Assembly: GCA_965214085.1 (NCBI GenBank)
Contig: OZ243937.1
Coordinates: 2,356,001-2,420,000 of the forward strand
Length of the DNA stretch: 64,000 nt
DNA from: UBA6055 sp965214085
GTDB taxonomy: Bacteria; Chloroflexota; Anaerolineae; Aggregatilineales; Phototrophicaceae
Direction of reading: 5' to 3'
Position numbers and translations under genes: made by a program. Of the stretch, positions 25,598 to 34,911 are shown one piece after another (position 1 is the first letter of the stretch; each line of letters opens with the position of its first letter). Under the pieces are notes generated by a model, which saw only the letters and a list, made by a program, of their open reading frames with translations, was not told the origin of the DNA and made no database searches.

Positions 25598-26794
25598 ATG
25601 TCTATAAAGCGCGAACCAGCCTCTGAGAATGCGTCATCCGGGCGCGCTATCCCAAGTGTGCTTGACTCCATCGCGAAACAGCTCTCGAAACTCTTCAAGA
25701 GGTCGGGCGGTCGTTCTGCCAGCCGAAGCGGCAGCGGTCATTTAGGCCAGCAGCGCGCGCTGCGCCTGTCAGCCCTGTTTGCGCCGCGTAATCGGCTAAG
25801 GGTCGGCTCTATAGCCGGCCTCGTAATCATCGCGGGCTTGGCCTTCGGGGTAATTCTTACACGTGAAGGCGCGGCGCTGCCATGGAATAATGCGATTTGG
25901 CTGGATCGCGCCTGGGTATACGGCGATATCAGCGACGAACAAAAGACTGCGGTTGCCGATCGCTTGGCAGCGAACCAAATCGGCAAGGCTTATGTCTATG
26001 TCAGCTCGCTGGGCATCGACAATCGCTGGTCTGGCGGTCCGCAAGGGACGGACGGCTTCATGAACTCGCGGATAACCGTGGCTCAATTCGTCGAAGCCTT
26101 CAAGAGCAAGAACGAGGATTTGGCTCTGCTCGCCTGGATTGAGATCTGGACACATCTCGACAATGTTGACGGTTACCGGCTGGATGATACCAATTTGCAC
26201 CAGAACATCGCTGATTTCTCGCAACTGCTGGTGGAACAATTGGGCTTTGACGGCGTACTGCTGGATGTCAAACCAATGTTCGCCGGCAACGACGATTTTA
26301 TTCGCCTGATCCGACGCGTTCGCTCCGCGGTCGGCAGCGAGCATACCATCGCCGTCGCGGCTACCGCCGATTTGACGCCGAACGATAGCCGTTTGCAGGC
26401 TATCCCGTCGATTGCCCCCGGCACGATGTGGTCGCCAAACTTCAAACAGCGCGTCATGGTCTTAGCGGACGAAGTCGTGCTGCTGATGTACCAGAGTTAC
26501 CGGCAGGAACGTTTGGATTACGTCAACTGGGTCGCCTACCATGTCGAATCTTATGTGAACCTGCTGGAAGCCAACACCGATATCTTGGTGAGCATCCCCA
26601 ACTACGGCGGCGCCAGCAGCGCGCACAACCCGGAAATTGAGACTATGGCTGGGGCTATCGACGGGGTTCACGAGGGCTTGCGCCGGCTCGACGAAGAGCA
26701 GCGCGCGCTCCTCACCGGCATCGCCATATTTTCCGACGAGCAGCTTAGCGAAGCCGACTGGACGCTATTCCGCGAACAATGGCTGCAGCGCTAA
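25598..26794 (+). CDS. Membrane-anchored protein with TIM-barrel, glycoside-hydrolase-like outer domain
   Basis: 398 residues. Ser/Arg-rich cytoplasmic N-terminus (about 70 residues), one membrane helix (VGSIAGLVIIAGLAFGVIL), then an outer domain. LGFDGVLLDVKPMFAGNDDF resembles the strand-end acidic motif of GH18 or related barrels, and HTIAVAATADLTPN, VVLLMYQSYRQERLDYVNWV and ILVSIPNYGG continue the barrel pattern. I cannot name the family with certainty. TACAAT near 25551 may be its -10 box. The class IV aminotransferase gene follows after 6 bases. Confidence 0.65.
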   Translation: MSIKREPASENASSGRAIPSVLDSIAKQLSKLFKRSGGRSASRSGSGHLGQQRALRLSALFAPRNRLRVGSIAGLVIIAGLAFGVILTREGAALPWNNAIWLDRAWVYGDISDEQKTAVADRLAANQIGKAYVYVSSLGIDNRWSGGPQGTDGFMNSRITVAQFVEAFKSKNEDLALLAWIEIWTHLDNVDGYRLDDTNLHQNIADFSQLLVEQLGFDGVLLDVKPMFAGNDDFIRLIRRVRSAVGSEHTIAVAATADLTPNDSRLQAIPSIAPGTMWSPNFKQRVMVLADEVVLLMYQSYRQERLDYVNWVAYHVESYVNLLEANTDILVSIPNYGGASSAHNPEIETMAGAIDGVHEGLRRLDEEQRALLTGIAIFSDEQLSEADWTLFREQWLQR

Positions 26795-26800
26795 ACCAGC

Positions 26801-27631
26801 ATGCCCGCCATCGTTAAGCGACTGACCGCGGCCGGTCTGGTTGATGTCGATTATAAGGCGGCGTCACTGGATGAGGCGGCCAGCTACGAGCCTGCCAACG
26901 GTGTTTATACCGTAAGCAACACCTATCAGCGTACGCGGACGCTGTTGCTTGACGCCCATCTGGACCGGCTGGAAGACTCCGCCCGCCGCGAGGGTTTCGC
27001 CTTGCGCTGCGATCAACAGCGGCTGAGACAGGCGCTGCGGCGGATTATCGAGGACTCCGGCTACTGCGATGCGCGCTTTCGAATTTCCGCGCCCCGTGAC
27101 CGTCCCGGCGAGATGCTGCTGTCCATTGAACCCTTTCAGCCGCCGACGCTAAATGTACTATCGAATGGCGCGCGCTGCAATACATCAGCCGAAGTCGCGC
27201 GCCTGAATCCCGCTGCGAAAGCCAGCGAGTGGATGCATATCCGCAAAAGACTGGCAGCGGCACGCCCGCCTCATATCTACGAGACCTTCATCGTGGATGC
27301 CGAGGGCGGCATTCTCGAGGGGCTGTCCAGCAATTTCTACGCTATTGAAGACGGCGAACTGCGCACGGCGGGCGCTGGGATTCTGCCGGGCATATCAAGG
27401 CGAATCGTCCTGGAAATCCGCGCGTCGATCATTCCGTCTCGGCTGGAAGCGCCACTGCGCGCCAACATTGCGCGATTCAGCGAAGCCTTCCTGACCAGCA
27501 GCAGCCGCGGCATCATCCCGGTCGTGGAAATCGATGGCATTGCCATTGGCGGCGGCTCGCCAGGCATCATCACCGGGCAGCTTCGCGCAGCCTATGAGCG
27601 TTGGGTTGCCGCGCAGCTTGAAGAGTTGTAA
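26801..27631 (+). CDS. Class IV aminotransferase (branched-chain aminotransferase / aminodeoxychorismate lyase type)
   Basis: 276 residues. NTYQRTRTLLLDAHLDRLEDSARREGF is the family N-terminus with the R/HL motif, AAKASEWMHIRKRL holds the PLP Lys candidate, ILEGLSSNFYAI is the E-G-x-x-S-N motif and GILPGISRRIVLE the phosphate-binding motif. SSRGIIPVVEIDG matches the C-terminal block. BCAT, D-amino-acid aminotransferase and ADC lyase cannot be separated safely. Its stop overlaps the ATG of the next gene by one base. Confidence 0.82.
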   Translation: MPAIVKRLTAAGLVDVDYKAASLDEAASYEPANGVYTVSNTYQRTRTLLLDAHLDRLEDSARREGFALRCDQQRLRQALRRIIEDSGYCDARFRISAPRDRPGEMLLSIEPFQPPTLNVLSNGARCNTSAEVARLNPAAKASEWMHIRKRLAAARPPHIYETFIVDAEGGILEGLSSNFYAIEDGELRTAGAGILPGISRRIVLEIRASIIPSRLEAPLRANIARFSEAFLTSSSRGIIPVVEIDGIAIGGGSPGIITGQLRAAYERWVAAQLEEL

Positions 27632-28035
27632 TGCGACACTTGGGCAATTTCTGGAAAGCCGCGCAGTTGCTCAATTCAGCGCGCGATTTGGCGGTAGAGA
27701 CACAGCACTTGCATTGGGATGTGACGACGCCAAGCACGCTTTTCTTGCAAGCCGAACAGTCAGACATCCGGCTTGCCTGGCATGATCAGCCGCAGATTCT
27801 GGCCAAGGTCGAATTACGGGCGGGCTTCGGGTGGCAGCTGACCACCGACCAAGACGACGCCGGCGTATACGTCGTGGCTGTGCGCAAAGCGGTGATCGGC
27901 AGCATTGCCCGCGGCAAGTTCCACTTCAGCCTGCCGCGGGGCGTCTATATCTCGCTGAAGCTGACGCAGTGTCAACTCTGCTTCGACGACTTGACCGCCT
28001 CGCTTGACCTGCCGCCCTTCCTGTTAGAAGCGTGA
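27631..28035 (+). CDS. Hypothetical protein
   Basis: 134 residues, coupled to the aminotransferase (TAATG). No signal peptide or membrane helix. The sequence is beta-rich, with DIRLAWHDQPQILAKVELRAGFGWQL and VYVVAVRKAVIGSI resembling a small secreted-type or adhesin-like sandwich, but no family is recognised. Its stop codon abuts the duplicated target site of the B2 repeat. Confidence 0.6.
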   Translation: MRHLGNFWKAAQLLNSARDLAVETQHLHWDVTTPSTLFLQAEQSDIRLAWHDQPQILAKVELRAGFGWQLTTDQDDAGVYVVAVRKAVIGSIARGKFHFSLPRGVYISLKLTQCQLCFDDLTASLDLPPFLLEA

Positions 28036-28044
28036 AAGACTTGG

Positions 28045-28296
28045 CAGTGCAATCGCATCAAAACGATTCCAAGAAATATGAACCTAATACGAACTTAAAT
28101 CTAACCACAGAGAGCACAGAGAGCACAGAGAAAAATCTGACATATTGAAATATTGTGAAATTGCACATCAATTTTGAACCCTGTGATAAGCATTTTAACC
28201 TTTTGACTGTCGATTTTAGAGGGGTTCTGCCCCGAACAAACCAAAACTCTGTGCCTCTGTGCCTCTGTGGTGAAATTATTTTAAGCGATTTCTCTG
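28045..28296. mobile_element. Family B element, copy B2
   Basis: Ends CAGTGCAATCGCATCAAAA and, inverted, TTTTAAGCGATTTCTCTG. Flanks AAAGACTTGG (28035-28044) and ATAGACTTGG (28297-28306) match at 9 of 10 bases. Inside are CACAGAG repeats on the left and CTCTGTG repeats on the right, so the transcript could fold into one long hairpin. No ORF. The duplication begins on the last base of the upstream stop codon. Confidence 0.75.
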
Positions 28297-28315
28297 ATAG
28301 ACTTGGCCTCCCAGC

Positions 28316-28344
28316 TTGAATTCTTGCGATGCCTATGCTATGGT
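28316..28344 (+). promoter_or_regulatory. Promoter of the Cys-leader transcript
   Basis: TTGAAT at 28316-28321 and TATGGT at 28339-28344 with a 17-base spacer. The expected transcript start falls at about 28351, which is the first base of the leader-peptide ATG. Confidence 0.5.
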
Positions 28345-28350
28345 AGGCGC

Positions 28351-28413
28351 ATGAGCGAATCGAACGTGGTTTTCACGCCTATGCAGTGTTGTTGTACGGA
28401 AGCCGACTGTTAA
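28351..28413 (+). CDS. Poly-cysteine leader peptide
   Basis: 20 codons, ATG 28351 to TAA 28413, ending in MQCCCTEADC. The three Cys codons are consecutive TGT, with a fourth Cys as the last residue. It precedes a terminator and genes of sulfur transfer (rhodanese, SufE, and further on a cystathionine enzyme). Actinobacteria, including mycobacteria, use leaderless upstream ORFs with C-terminal poly-Cys before the same kind of sulfurtransferase gene. A Cys-responsive attenuator is therefore likely; that part is inference. Confidence 0.75.
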   Translation: MSESNVVFTPMQCCCTEADC

Positions 28414-28460
28414 GCGGGTGTGTTAGGTTTGCCGGCAACATGGTTGTTCGCCACCGACAA

Positions 28461-28486
28461 GTCAGCCCGCAGTGGTTGGCTTTTTT
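28461..28486 (+). terminator. Attenuator terminator of the Cys leader
   Basis: GTCAGCC, loop CGCAGT, GGTTGGC forms a 7-bp stem with two G-U pairs, followed by TTTTTT. It lies 47 bases after the leader stop and 67 before the rhodanese ATG. GCGGG at 28414-28418, right after the leader stop, can pair with CCCGC at 28466-28470 and would open this stem. Confidence 0.65.
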
Positions 28487-28553
28487 GTTTGCCTATGCGG
28501 CGCGAATAGCCCCACGCCATACCGAGCAAGATTAGCCTAGAAGGAGCATCAAG

Positions 28554-29414
<861 letters not shown>

Positions 29415-29484
29415 TCCATACGCCAATACGGGGAAGAGCGCGCCTCTTCCCCCCCCCCGAAGCCCACCATCACGAGAGACAGCC

Positions 29485-29928
29485 GTGGCAGATTACCCGC
29501 CCATATTGCAGGAATACCTGGACGATTTCGGCTTTGTAACTTCGCGGGAAGAGCGCGTCGATTTTCTGATTTCGATCGCCGACGAATTTGAGCCGGTGCC
29601 AGAATCAGTCGCCAGCAAACCCTACGACGAAGCGCAGCGCGTCATCGGCTGTGAATCCGAGGCTTTTGTCTGGGCGCTTGACCGCGAAGACGGCACGCTC
29701 GACTATTATTTCGACGTGCTGAATCCCCAAGGTTTGTCCGCGATGGCCATGAGCGCCATCCTGGCCCGGGCATGCAGTGGCGCGCCTTTGCAGCAGGTGG
29801 CGGCCATCAACGGCGAAGTCGTCTTCACGTTCTTCGGCAAGGACATCTCGATGGGCAAAGGACGCGGCTTGACCGAACTCGTCAACGCGGTCGTTTATCT
29901 GGCGAGGCTGCGCTTGAAGTCCACCTAG
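29485..29928 (+). CDS. sufE: SufE sulfur acceptor protein
   Basis: 147 residues. GTG 29485 chosen, since the family starts near PPILQEYLDDF and the upstream frame is Pro/Ser filler. RVIGCESEAFVWA carries the persulfide-accepting Cys (family motif VxGCxS), and GLTELVNAVVYLARLR is the usual C-terminal helix. SufE takes sulfur from a cysteine desulfurase; next to a rhodanese it may receive it by another route. No sufS or other suf genes in the window. Confidence 0.88.
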   Translation: MADYPPILQEYLDDFGFVTSREERVDFLISIADEFEPVPESVASKPYDEAQRVIGCESEAFVWALDREDGTLDYYFDVLNPQGLSAMAMSAILARACSGAPLQQVAAINGEVVFTFFGKDISMGKGRGLTELVNAVVYLARLRLKST

Positions 29929-29929
29929 C

Positions 29930-30457
29930 TTAATGCGCGTCCAAGTAGGATTCAGCCGACGCGCCTTCCGTGAAGATGCTATGCGTGCCCAACATGCCGC
30001 GGTAGCTGCCCGGCGGCTCCGAATCCGGAATCACGACAGCGCCCACCGTCTTCTCGTAGTAGCCGACGGGCCCCGCCCAGCCAATGATGCCGTACATATA
30101 GCCGGCCTCGCGCATGGCATGCAGAGCCGCCAGCAGCAGCGCCGTGCCGATGCCTTGGCCCCGTTCCGCCTCGTCCACGCCAGTGGGCCCAAAGAAATTC
30201 TTGCGTGACGTATCGTAGCAGGCGAAACCAAGCAGCTGCTCGCCGCGATGCGCCAGGTAAATCGTAGGCGGCTGGGCTGCGAAAGCCACATCGGCTTCGG
30301 AAACCCAATACTGGCTAAAGTGCTGACCAATCCACTCCAGCGCCAGGAATTTCTCTGGCGGCATGCCGCGCCTGATGGTGATGCCCAGATCACGCTGGCG
30401 CGCCAGCACAGGCGCCAACTCGGGAATATCGTAAAGTTTGACAAGCATGTCCGGCAT
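29930..30457 (-). CDS. GNAT family N-acetyltransferase
   Basis: 175 residues from ATG 30457, which has GGGGAGG eleven bases upstream; a longer frame to 30493 lacks one. PTIYLAHRGEQLLGFACYD is beta-strand 2-3, DEAERGQGIGTALLLAALHAMREAG is motif A with the acetyl-CoA loop (R-G-Q-G-I-G), and YMYGIIGWAGPVGYYEKTVGAVVIP the last strand-helix. Target unknown. It is convergent with sufE, 1 base apart. Confidence 0.85.
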   Translation of the reverse strand: MPDMLVKLYDIPELAPVLARQRDLGITIRRGMPPEKFLALEWIGQHFSQYWVSEADVAFAAQPPTIYLAHRGEQLLGFACYDTSRKNFFGPTGVDEAERGQGIGTALLLAALHAMREAGYMYGIIGWAGPVGYYEKTVGAVVIPDSEPPGSYRGMLGTHSIFTEGASAESYLDAH

Positions 30458-30646
30458 GGGCCCACCTCCCCGCATCCGCATCGCGTCAGCCAATTGTTAC
30501 CGTGTATTGAACCGGCTTACTCTGGAAGTTTACACTGATATCGCAGAATCGCGCTCAATTCTGAAGCAGTTCTCACCCGCGCTTGGCAGGGGCGCGGCCC
30601 AGCCGCTATGATTGGCGACAATTTAATGTAGCGAACAGGAGCCGCC

Positions 30647-31771
30647 ATGAGCTTACGACCGGAAACTTTAGCGGTTCACAATGCCAATACCGACCCAGCC
30701 AGCGGCGCGATCGTGCCGCCCATCGTGCTCAGCACCACCTTTGAATACGAGACGACCGGCGAAGACCACAGTCCCGACCAGTTGATCTACACCCGCTGGC
30801 AGAACCCTAACCGCGCCGCGCTGGAGGCAACTCTGGCGCAGCTTGAGGGTGGCGCCGCGGCCCATGCTGTCACAAGCGGCTCGGCGGCCATGCTGACGCT
30901 ATTCCAGGCGCTGCGGCCGGGCGATCATATCGTTTCCAGCGACGATATGTACTTCGGCATTCGCGTCCAGCTCAACGAGTTTTTCGCGCCCTGGGGCTTG
31001 GAAACGACTTACGTCGACATGAGCGACTTGAGGGCAGTCCGCGCGGCGATGCGGCTTGATACCAAACTGGTCATCCTCGAGTCGCCCACCAATCCGCTGA
31101 TTCGCCTGGCGGACATCGCTGCCATCGCCGACATCGCGCATGAATCGGGCGCCTTGCTGCTGGTCGATAATACGGTCGCCACGCCGGTCGCGCAGAGCCC
31201 CATCGCGCTAGGCGCCGATATCGTGGTCATGTCTTTGACCAAGTACATCGCCGGCCATCATGACGTTTTGGGCGGCGCTATCGTTTTCGCAAGTGAAGAC
31301 GAGCTGGCTGAGCGCGTCATGCGTCTGGTGCGCATCGGCGGCGGCGTTTTATCGCCTATGAATTGCTGGCTGGCGGCGCGCGGCCTGCAGAGCCTCGCCT
31401 ACCGCGTGCGCGCCCACAGCGAGAACGCCCTGCAAGTCGCCTGCTTCCTGGCCGAGCATCCCAAAATCGAGCGCGTCCTATACCCCCACCATCCCAGCCA
31501 TCCGCAGGTTGACCTGGCGCTGCGCCAGATGAGCGTCGGCAGCGGCCTGATGTCCATTCTTGTAAAAGGCGGGCGGCAAGCGGCCATCGATCTGGTCAAC
31601 CGGCTGGAGCTCTTCACCAGCGCGACCAGCTTCGGCGGCACGCACAGCTTGATCGAACATCGTGAATCCATCGAAGAAGGCACAAGCACACCGGCCAATC
31701 TGCTGCGCGTATCCATTGGGCTAGAGCATCCGGCCGATCTGATTGCCGACCTGCAGCAGGCGCTGGAATGA
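30647..31771 (+). CDS. Cys/Met metabolism PLP enzyme (cystathionine gamma-synthase / gamma-lyase family)
   Basis: 374 residues. TRWQNPNRAALEATLAQLEGG is the family start (Y/T-R), SAAMLTLFQALRPGDHIVSSDDMYFG binds the phosphate, LLVDNTVATPVAQSP carries the Asp that contacts PLP nitrogen and SLTKYIAGHHDVLGG the Schiff-base Lys. ATSFGGTHSLIEHRES is the C-terminal substrate Arg/Ser region. Synthase, lyase, or methionine gamma-lyase cannot be told apart by eye. CAGGAG precedes the ATG. It fits the sulfur genes upstream but has its own TATGAT box near 30606. Overlaps the next gene by 4 bases. Confidence 0.88.
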   Translation: MSLRPETLAVHNANTDPASGAIVPPIVLSTTFEYETTGEDHSPDQLIYTRWQNPNRAALEATLAQLEGGAAAHAVTSGSAAMLTLFQALRPGDHIVSSDDMYFGIRVQLNEFFAPWGLETTYVDMSDLRAVRAAMRLDTKLVILESPTNPLIRLADIAAIADIAHESGALLLVDNTVATPVAQSPIALGADIVVMSLTKYIAGHHDVLGGAIVFASEDELAERVMRLVRIGGGVLSPMNCWLAARGLQSLAYRVRAHSENALQVACFLAEHPKIERVLYPHHPSHPQVDLALRQMSVGSGLMSILVKGGRQAAIDLVNRLELFTSATSFGGTHSLIEHRESIEEGTSTPANLLRVSIGLEHPADLIADLQQALE

Positions 31772-32136
31772 TCTATCACATCAGCACACGCGGAGCCTGG
31801 CTGAAGGCTAATATGCGCGGGAGTTACAGCCCGCCATCGTTGGCCGCCGAAGGCTTCATACACTGTTCGCGGCTGGAGCAAATCTTGTCCGTCGCGGATG
31901 ACTTTTACCGCGGCGAAACCGACCTTCTGCTGCTGATATCCATCGACGAAGACAAACTGAAAGCGGAACTGCGCTGGGAAGCGCCGGCGCATCCGCAGCC
32001 CGCGTCAGCAGCCGCGACATTAGGCGAAGCAACTTTTCCCCACCTCTACGGACCCTTGAACCTTGATGCAGTAGTTGGCGTGTATGCCTTTGACGAGGCG
32101 GACGCCGGCTTTGCCCTGCCCAGCGACCTGCGTTAA
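31768..32136 (+). CDS. DUF952 family protein
   Basis: 122 residues, ATGA overlap with the preceding gene. Matches the DUF952 pattern throughout: MIYHISTRGAWLKA, GFIHCSRLEQI, VADDFYRGETDLLLLISID, LRWEAP and FPHLYGPLNLDAVVGV. These small proteins are often encoded next to metabolic genes; their role is not established, although glutathione-transferase-like or ADP-ribose-binding functions have been proposed for relatives. Confidence 0.85.
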   Translation: MIYHISTRGAWLKANMRGSYSPPSLAAEGFIHCSRLEQILSVADDFYRGETDLLLLISIDEDKLKAELRWEAPAHPQPASAAATLGEATFPHLYGPLNLDAVVGVYAFDEADAGFALPSDLR

Positions 32137-33008
32137 CCCACGCCGGTAGCTGCGGCGCTGAAGTCCCACAATTTAGACTGCTGCTCGCGATCGTAAGAAA
32201 TATCGCTTGACCGCGCCTGCTTCATGTCCAGCCAGTATTTGCCCGTGATGCCCGCGACCTCCGCCGATGACGCCAGATAGACCAGCGTTTCCGCCCCTTT
32301 CCGCGGCGAGCGCGCAAAGAGCCGCTGCGACCCTTTGATAAAGCCGCCCAGGGCTCCGCTCATGTTGTGGCCGAAACCCGTATTGACGAAACCGGGGTGC
32401 AGCGCGTTGACGGTCACGCCAGCAACCTCCAGTCGCCGCGCCAATTCATAGGTGAAGAGAATGTTGGCAAGCTTGCTGGCGCCATAATTGGCGAAACCGC
32501 CCATGCCGCGAAAGCCCGCTTCGCTGCGCAGATCATCCAGCCACAGCCCCTGCTTCAGGGCGCCGCTCTTATGCGCGCCGGACGAGACGTTGATGATTCT
32601 TGCATCGCCGTGCTCCTGCGCCGTCGCCTTGATGTTATTGAGGAGAAGCACAGTGAGCAGATAGTAGCTGAAGTGATTCAGCGCGAAGGTCATTTCGTAG
32701 CCATCGGCTGACGTTTGAAAGCGAGAAAACATCGCGCCGGCATTGTTCAGCAAGACGTCCAGCCGCTGATATTTCGCCAGATATTCCTGGGCGATGCGGC
32801 GCGTTTCAGCCATAGAGGACAGATCAGCGATCAGGAAATCGATGTTTGTGTTGCCGCTCTGCGTCGTCAAGTCGCTGCTGACCTGGCGCGTCTTGCTTTC
32901 GTCACGGCCTACGATTGTGACGGCCGCGCCCATCGTCGCCAGTTCCAGCGCCGCTTGCTTGCCGATGCCGTTGGTCGCGCCAGTGATGAGTACGCGTTTG
33001 CCCTTCAC
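32133..33008 (-). CDS. SDR oxidoreductase, retinol-dehydrogenase-like (copy 1)
   Basis: 291 residues. GTG 33008 chosen because GAGGAG lies 7 bases upstream; a TTG at 33026 overlaps that site. TGATNGIG binds NAD(P), VGRDESKT has the Arg favouring NADP, LLNNAGAMF is the NNAG motif, NVSSGAHK the Ser and YGASKLAN the YxxxK. Text and length fit the WW-oxidoreductase/retinol dehydrogenase subgroup. It is one of two tandem copies; the other lies upstream at 33195-34058. Confidence 0.9.
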   Translation of the reverse strand: MKGKRVLITGATNGIGKQAALELATMGAAVTIVGRDESKTRQVSSDLTTQSGNTNIDFLIADLSSMAETRRIAQEYLAKYQRLDVLLNNAGAMFSRFQTSADGYEMTFALNHFSYYLLTVLLLNNIKATAQEHGDARIINVSSGAHKSGALKQGLWLDDLRSEAGFRGMGGFANYGASKLANILFTYELARRLEVAGVTVNALHPGFVNTGFGHNMSGALGGFIKGSQRLFARSPRKGAETLVYLASSAEVAGITGKYWLDMKQARSSDISYDREQQSKLWDFSAAATGVG

Positions 33009-33194
33009 ATGATTTCTCCTCAGCAATTTCTTTGAAGCTCAGTAGTAAATGCAAGTAAGAACAAAATCAGTCCGCCACAATTTCTACCCCCCTCGAATCA
33101 TCGGCAGGATAGTCTTGACGCAAAGTAGCGGTGTTGGACTTGGTGGAATCGGACAACGGATTCAGGCTGCCTGCCGTCCTTGCTTGATAAGCTG

Positions 33195-34058
33195 CTAACC
33201 CACGCCGGTAGCCGCAGCGCTGAAGCCCCACAATTTAGACTGCTGCTCGCGATCGTATGAAATATCGCTTGACTGCGCCTGGGTCTTGTCCTGCCAATAC
33301 TTGCCCGTGATGCCCGCGACTTCCGCCGATGATGCCAGATAGACCAGCGTCTCCGCGCCTTTTTCTGGCGTGCGGCCCATGATCGTTTTCATCATCTTAA
33401 AGAAGTAGAACATAAAGCCGGTCATATTGTCGCCGAAGCCGGTGTTCACCAGCCCGGGATGCGCCGCGTTGACCATCACGTTAGTTCCTTCTAAGCGCCT
33501 CGCCAGCTCATAAGAGAATTGCACATTCGCCAGCTTACTGGCGCCATAGACGCGAAACGGTCTGAAGCCGGCGCCGTCGCTGAGTTGGTCCAGACCTATG
33601 CCATCGGGCCCGGCGGCCTTGTGCGCGCTTGATGCAACATTTATGATGCGCGCCTCGCCGTGATCACGCGCCGTCAGCTTGATGATATCGAGCAGCAGAT
33701 TGCTGAGCAGATAGTAGCTGAAGTGATTCAGCGCAAAGGTTTTCTCGTAACCATCGACTGAAGTTTGAAATGTCGAAAAGGATGCGCCGGCATTATTCAG
33801 CAAGACGTCCAAGCGCTGATATTTCGCCAGATATTCTTGGGCGATGCGGCGCGTTTCAGCCATAGAAGACAGATCAGCGATCAGGAAATCGATGTTTGTG
33901 TTGCCGCTCTGCGTCGTCAGGTCGTTGCTGACCTGGCGCGTCTTGCTTTCGCCACGGCCCACGATAGTGACGGCCGCGCCCATCGTCGCCAATTCCAGCG
34001 CCGCTTGCTTGCCGATGCCGTTGGTCGCGCCAGTGATGAGTACGCGTTTGCCCTTCAC
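33195..34058 (-). CDS. SDR oxidoreductase, retinol-dehydrogenase-like (copy 2)
   Basis: 287 residues, GTG start at 34058 with the same GAGGAG site as its paralogue. The first 100 residues are almost identical to copy 1 (only a few changes), the middle differs (ARDHGEARIINVASSAHKAAG and the loop around FRVYGASKLANVQF), and the last 40 residues are again near identical (AGITGKYW, SDISYDREQQSKLW). All SDR motifs are intact, so both are probably active. The repeat unit also covers the ribosome site and about 33 bases before it. Confidence 0.9.
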   Translation of the reverse strand: MKGKRVLITGATNGIGKQAALELATMGAAVTIVGRGESKTRQVSNDLTTQSGNTNIDFLIADLSSMAETRRIAQEYLAKYQRLDVLLNNAGASFSTFQTSVDGYEKTFALNHFSYYLLSNLLLDIIKLTARDHGEARIINVASSAHKAAGPDGIGLDQLSDGAGFRPFRVYGASKLANVQFSYELARRLEGTNVMVNAAHPGLVNTGFGDNMTGFMFYFFKMMKTIMGRTPEKGAETLVYLASSAEVAGITGKYWQDKTQAQSSDISYDREQQSKLWGFSAAATGVG

Positions 34059-34107
34059 ATGAATTCTCCTCAGCAATTTCTTTGAAGCTCAGTGAGTTCG
34101 CGCCCGA

Positions 34108-34833
34108 TTACTCATCCTCGCCGTTGCCGTAGCTGTGCCCGCCAAATATCGCGCGCAGTTCAGCGGCCGACTTCGCGTTTTGCAGCGCGCTCATACGGGC
34201 GGCTTCTTCCTTTTGCAGCGCCCGTACATTCTCCAGCACAGCTTGCAGCTGATCGGCCGGGAATTTGCAGGCGCCATTTTCGTCCATGTGTATCAGCTCG
34301 CCTGGGGCCACATCCATACCGCCAACCGAGACCGGCACATTAACAGCCTGCACCGCCATCGCGCCGTGGCCCGCTGTCACGCCGCTCAGCAGGTACTGGA
34401 AGTCCATTTCGCGGATCTCATCCAGATCGCGCGAGGGACCATTGGATATCAAGCCGACGCAGCCCAGAGCCTTCATCGCCGAGACCATATTGCCGCCCGC
34501 TAACCCAACCTTGCCCGCGATCTCAGGCGGGAACTTCTGCTGAATAACCAGCACCGTCGGCCGCGGCGACGCGTCCATCGCTTCCAGCACATCCATGAAG
34601 CTCAGGCGCGAAAACTCCGGATCCGGCAAGCCGTAAACACAAGTCACGGCGTAACCCACGCGACGCCCCAGCTCGGGATACATACAGCGAATCGTCTGAT
34701 CGGTATACCAATTCTCGCTCCAGGGGTTGTATAAGCCCAAGCAGAGCGGAGAATCCGGATAAGTCGCCACCACATTGGTAATGGAAGGTGTATCGAAATT
34801 CCGTAATTCCGCCAGCATAGCTTCTGTGTTCAT
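34108..34833 (-). CDS. RraA-like / HMG-aldolase family protein
   Basis: 241 residues from ATG 34833 (GGGAGG upstream). KVGLAGGNMVSAMKALGCVGLISNGPSRDLDEI contains the family's G-x-R-D-like catalytic block (here S-N-G-P-S-R-D), and VPVSVGGMDVAPGELIHMDENGACKFP is the metal-binding V-x-P-G-D block with E for D. The fold serves both as regulator of RNase E and as 4-hydroxy-4-methyl-2-oxoglutarate aldolase; here an aldolase-type enzyme is more likely. The name demethylmenaquinone methyltransferase used for this family is a historical mis-annotation. Confidence 0.82.
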   Translation of the reverse strand: MNTEAMLAELRNFDTPSITNVVATYPDSPLCLGLYNPWSENWYTDQTIRCMYPELGRRVGYAVTCVYGLPDPEFSRLSFMDVLEAMDASPRPTVLVIQQKFPPEIAGKVGLAGGNMVSAMKALGCVGLISNGPSRDLDEIREMDFQYLLSGVTAGHGAMAVQAVNVPVSVGGMDVAPGELIHMDENGACKFPADQLQAVLENVRALQKEEAARMSALQNAKSAAELRAIFGGHSYGNGEDE

Positions 34834-34911
34834 TGGGCCTCCCGGTCGCACACTGATAATGAATGACATTCTACTGCGTTAGGCGGCACATTGCGAAGCC
34901 GGGCCCGGCAG

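Noticed and set aside
28100..28270. Runs of CACAGAG units resembling a small CRISPR or satellite array
   Set aside because: Units are 7-9 bases without unique spacers and occur as inverted arms of the B elements; no cas genes are present.
34108..34833. Demethylmenaquinone methyltransferase
   Set aside because: Family name is a historical error; no SAM-binding motif, and the RraA/HMG-aldolase blocks are clear.
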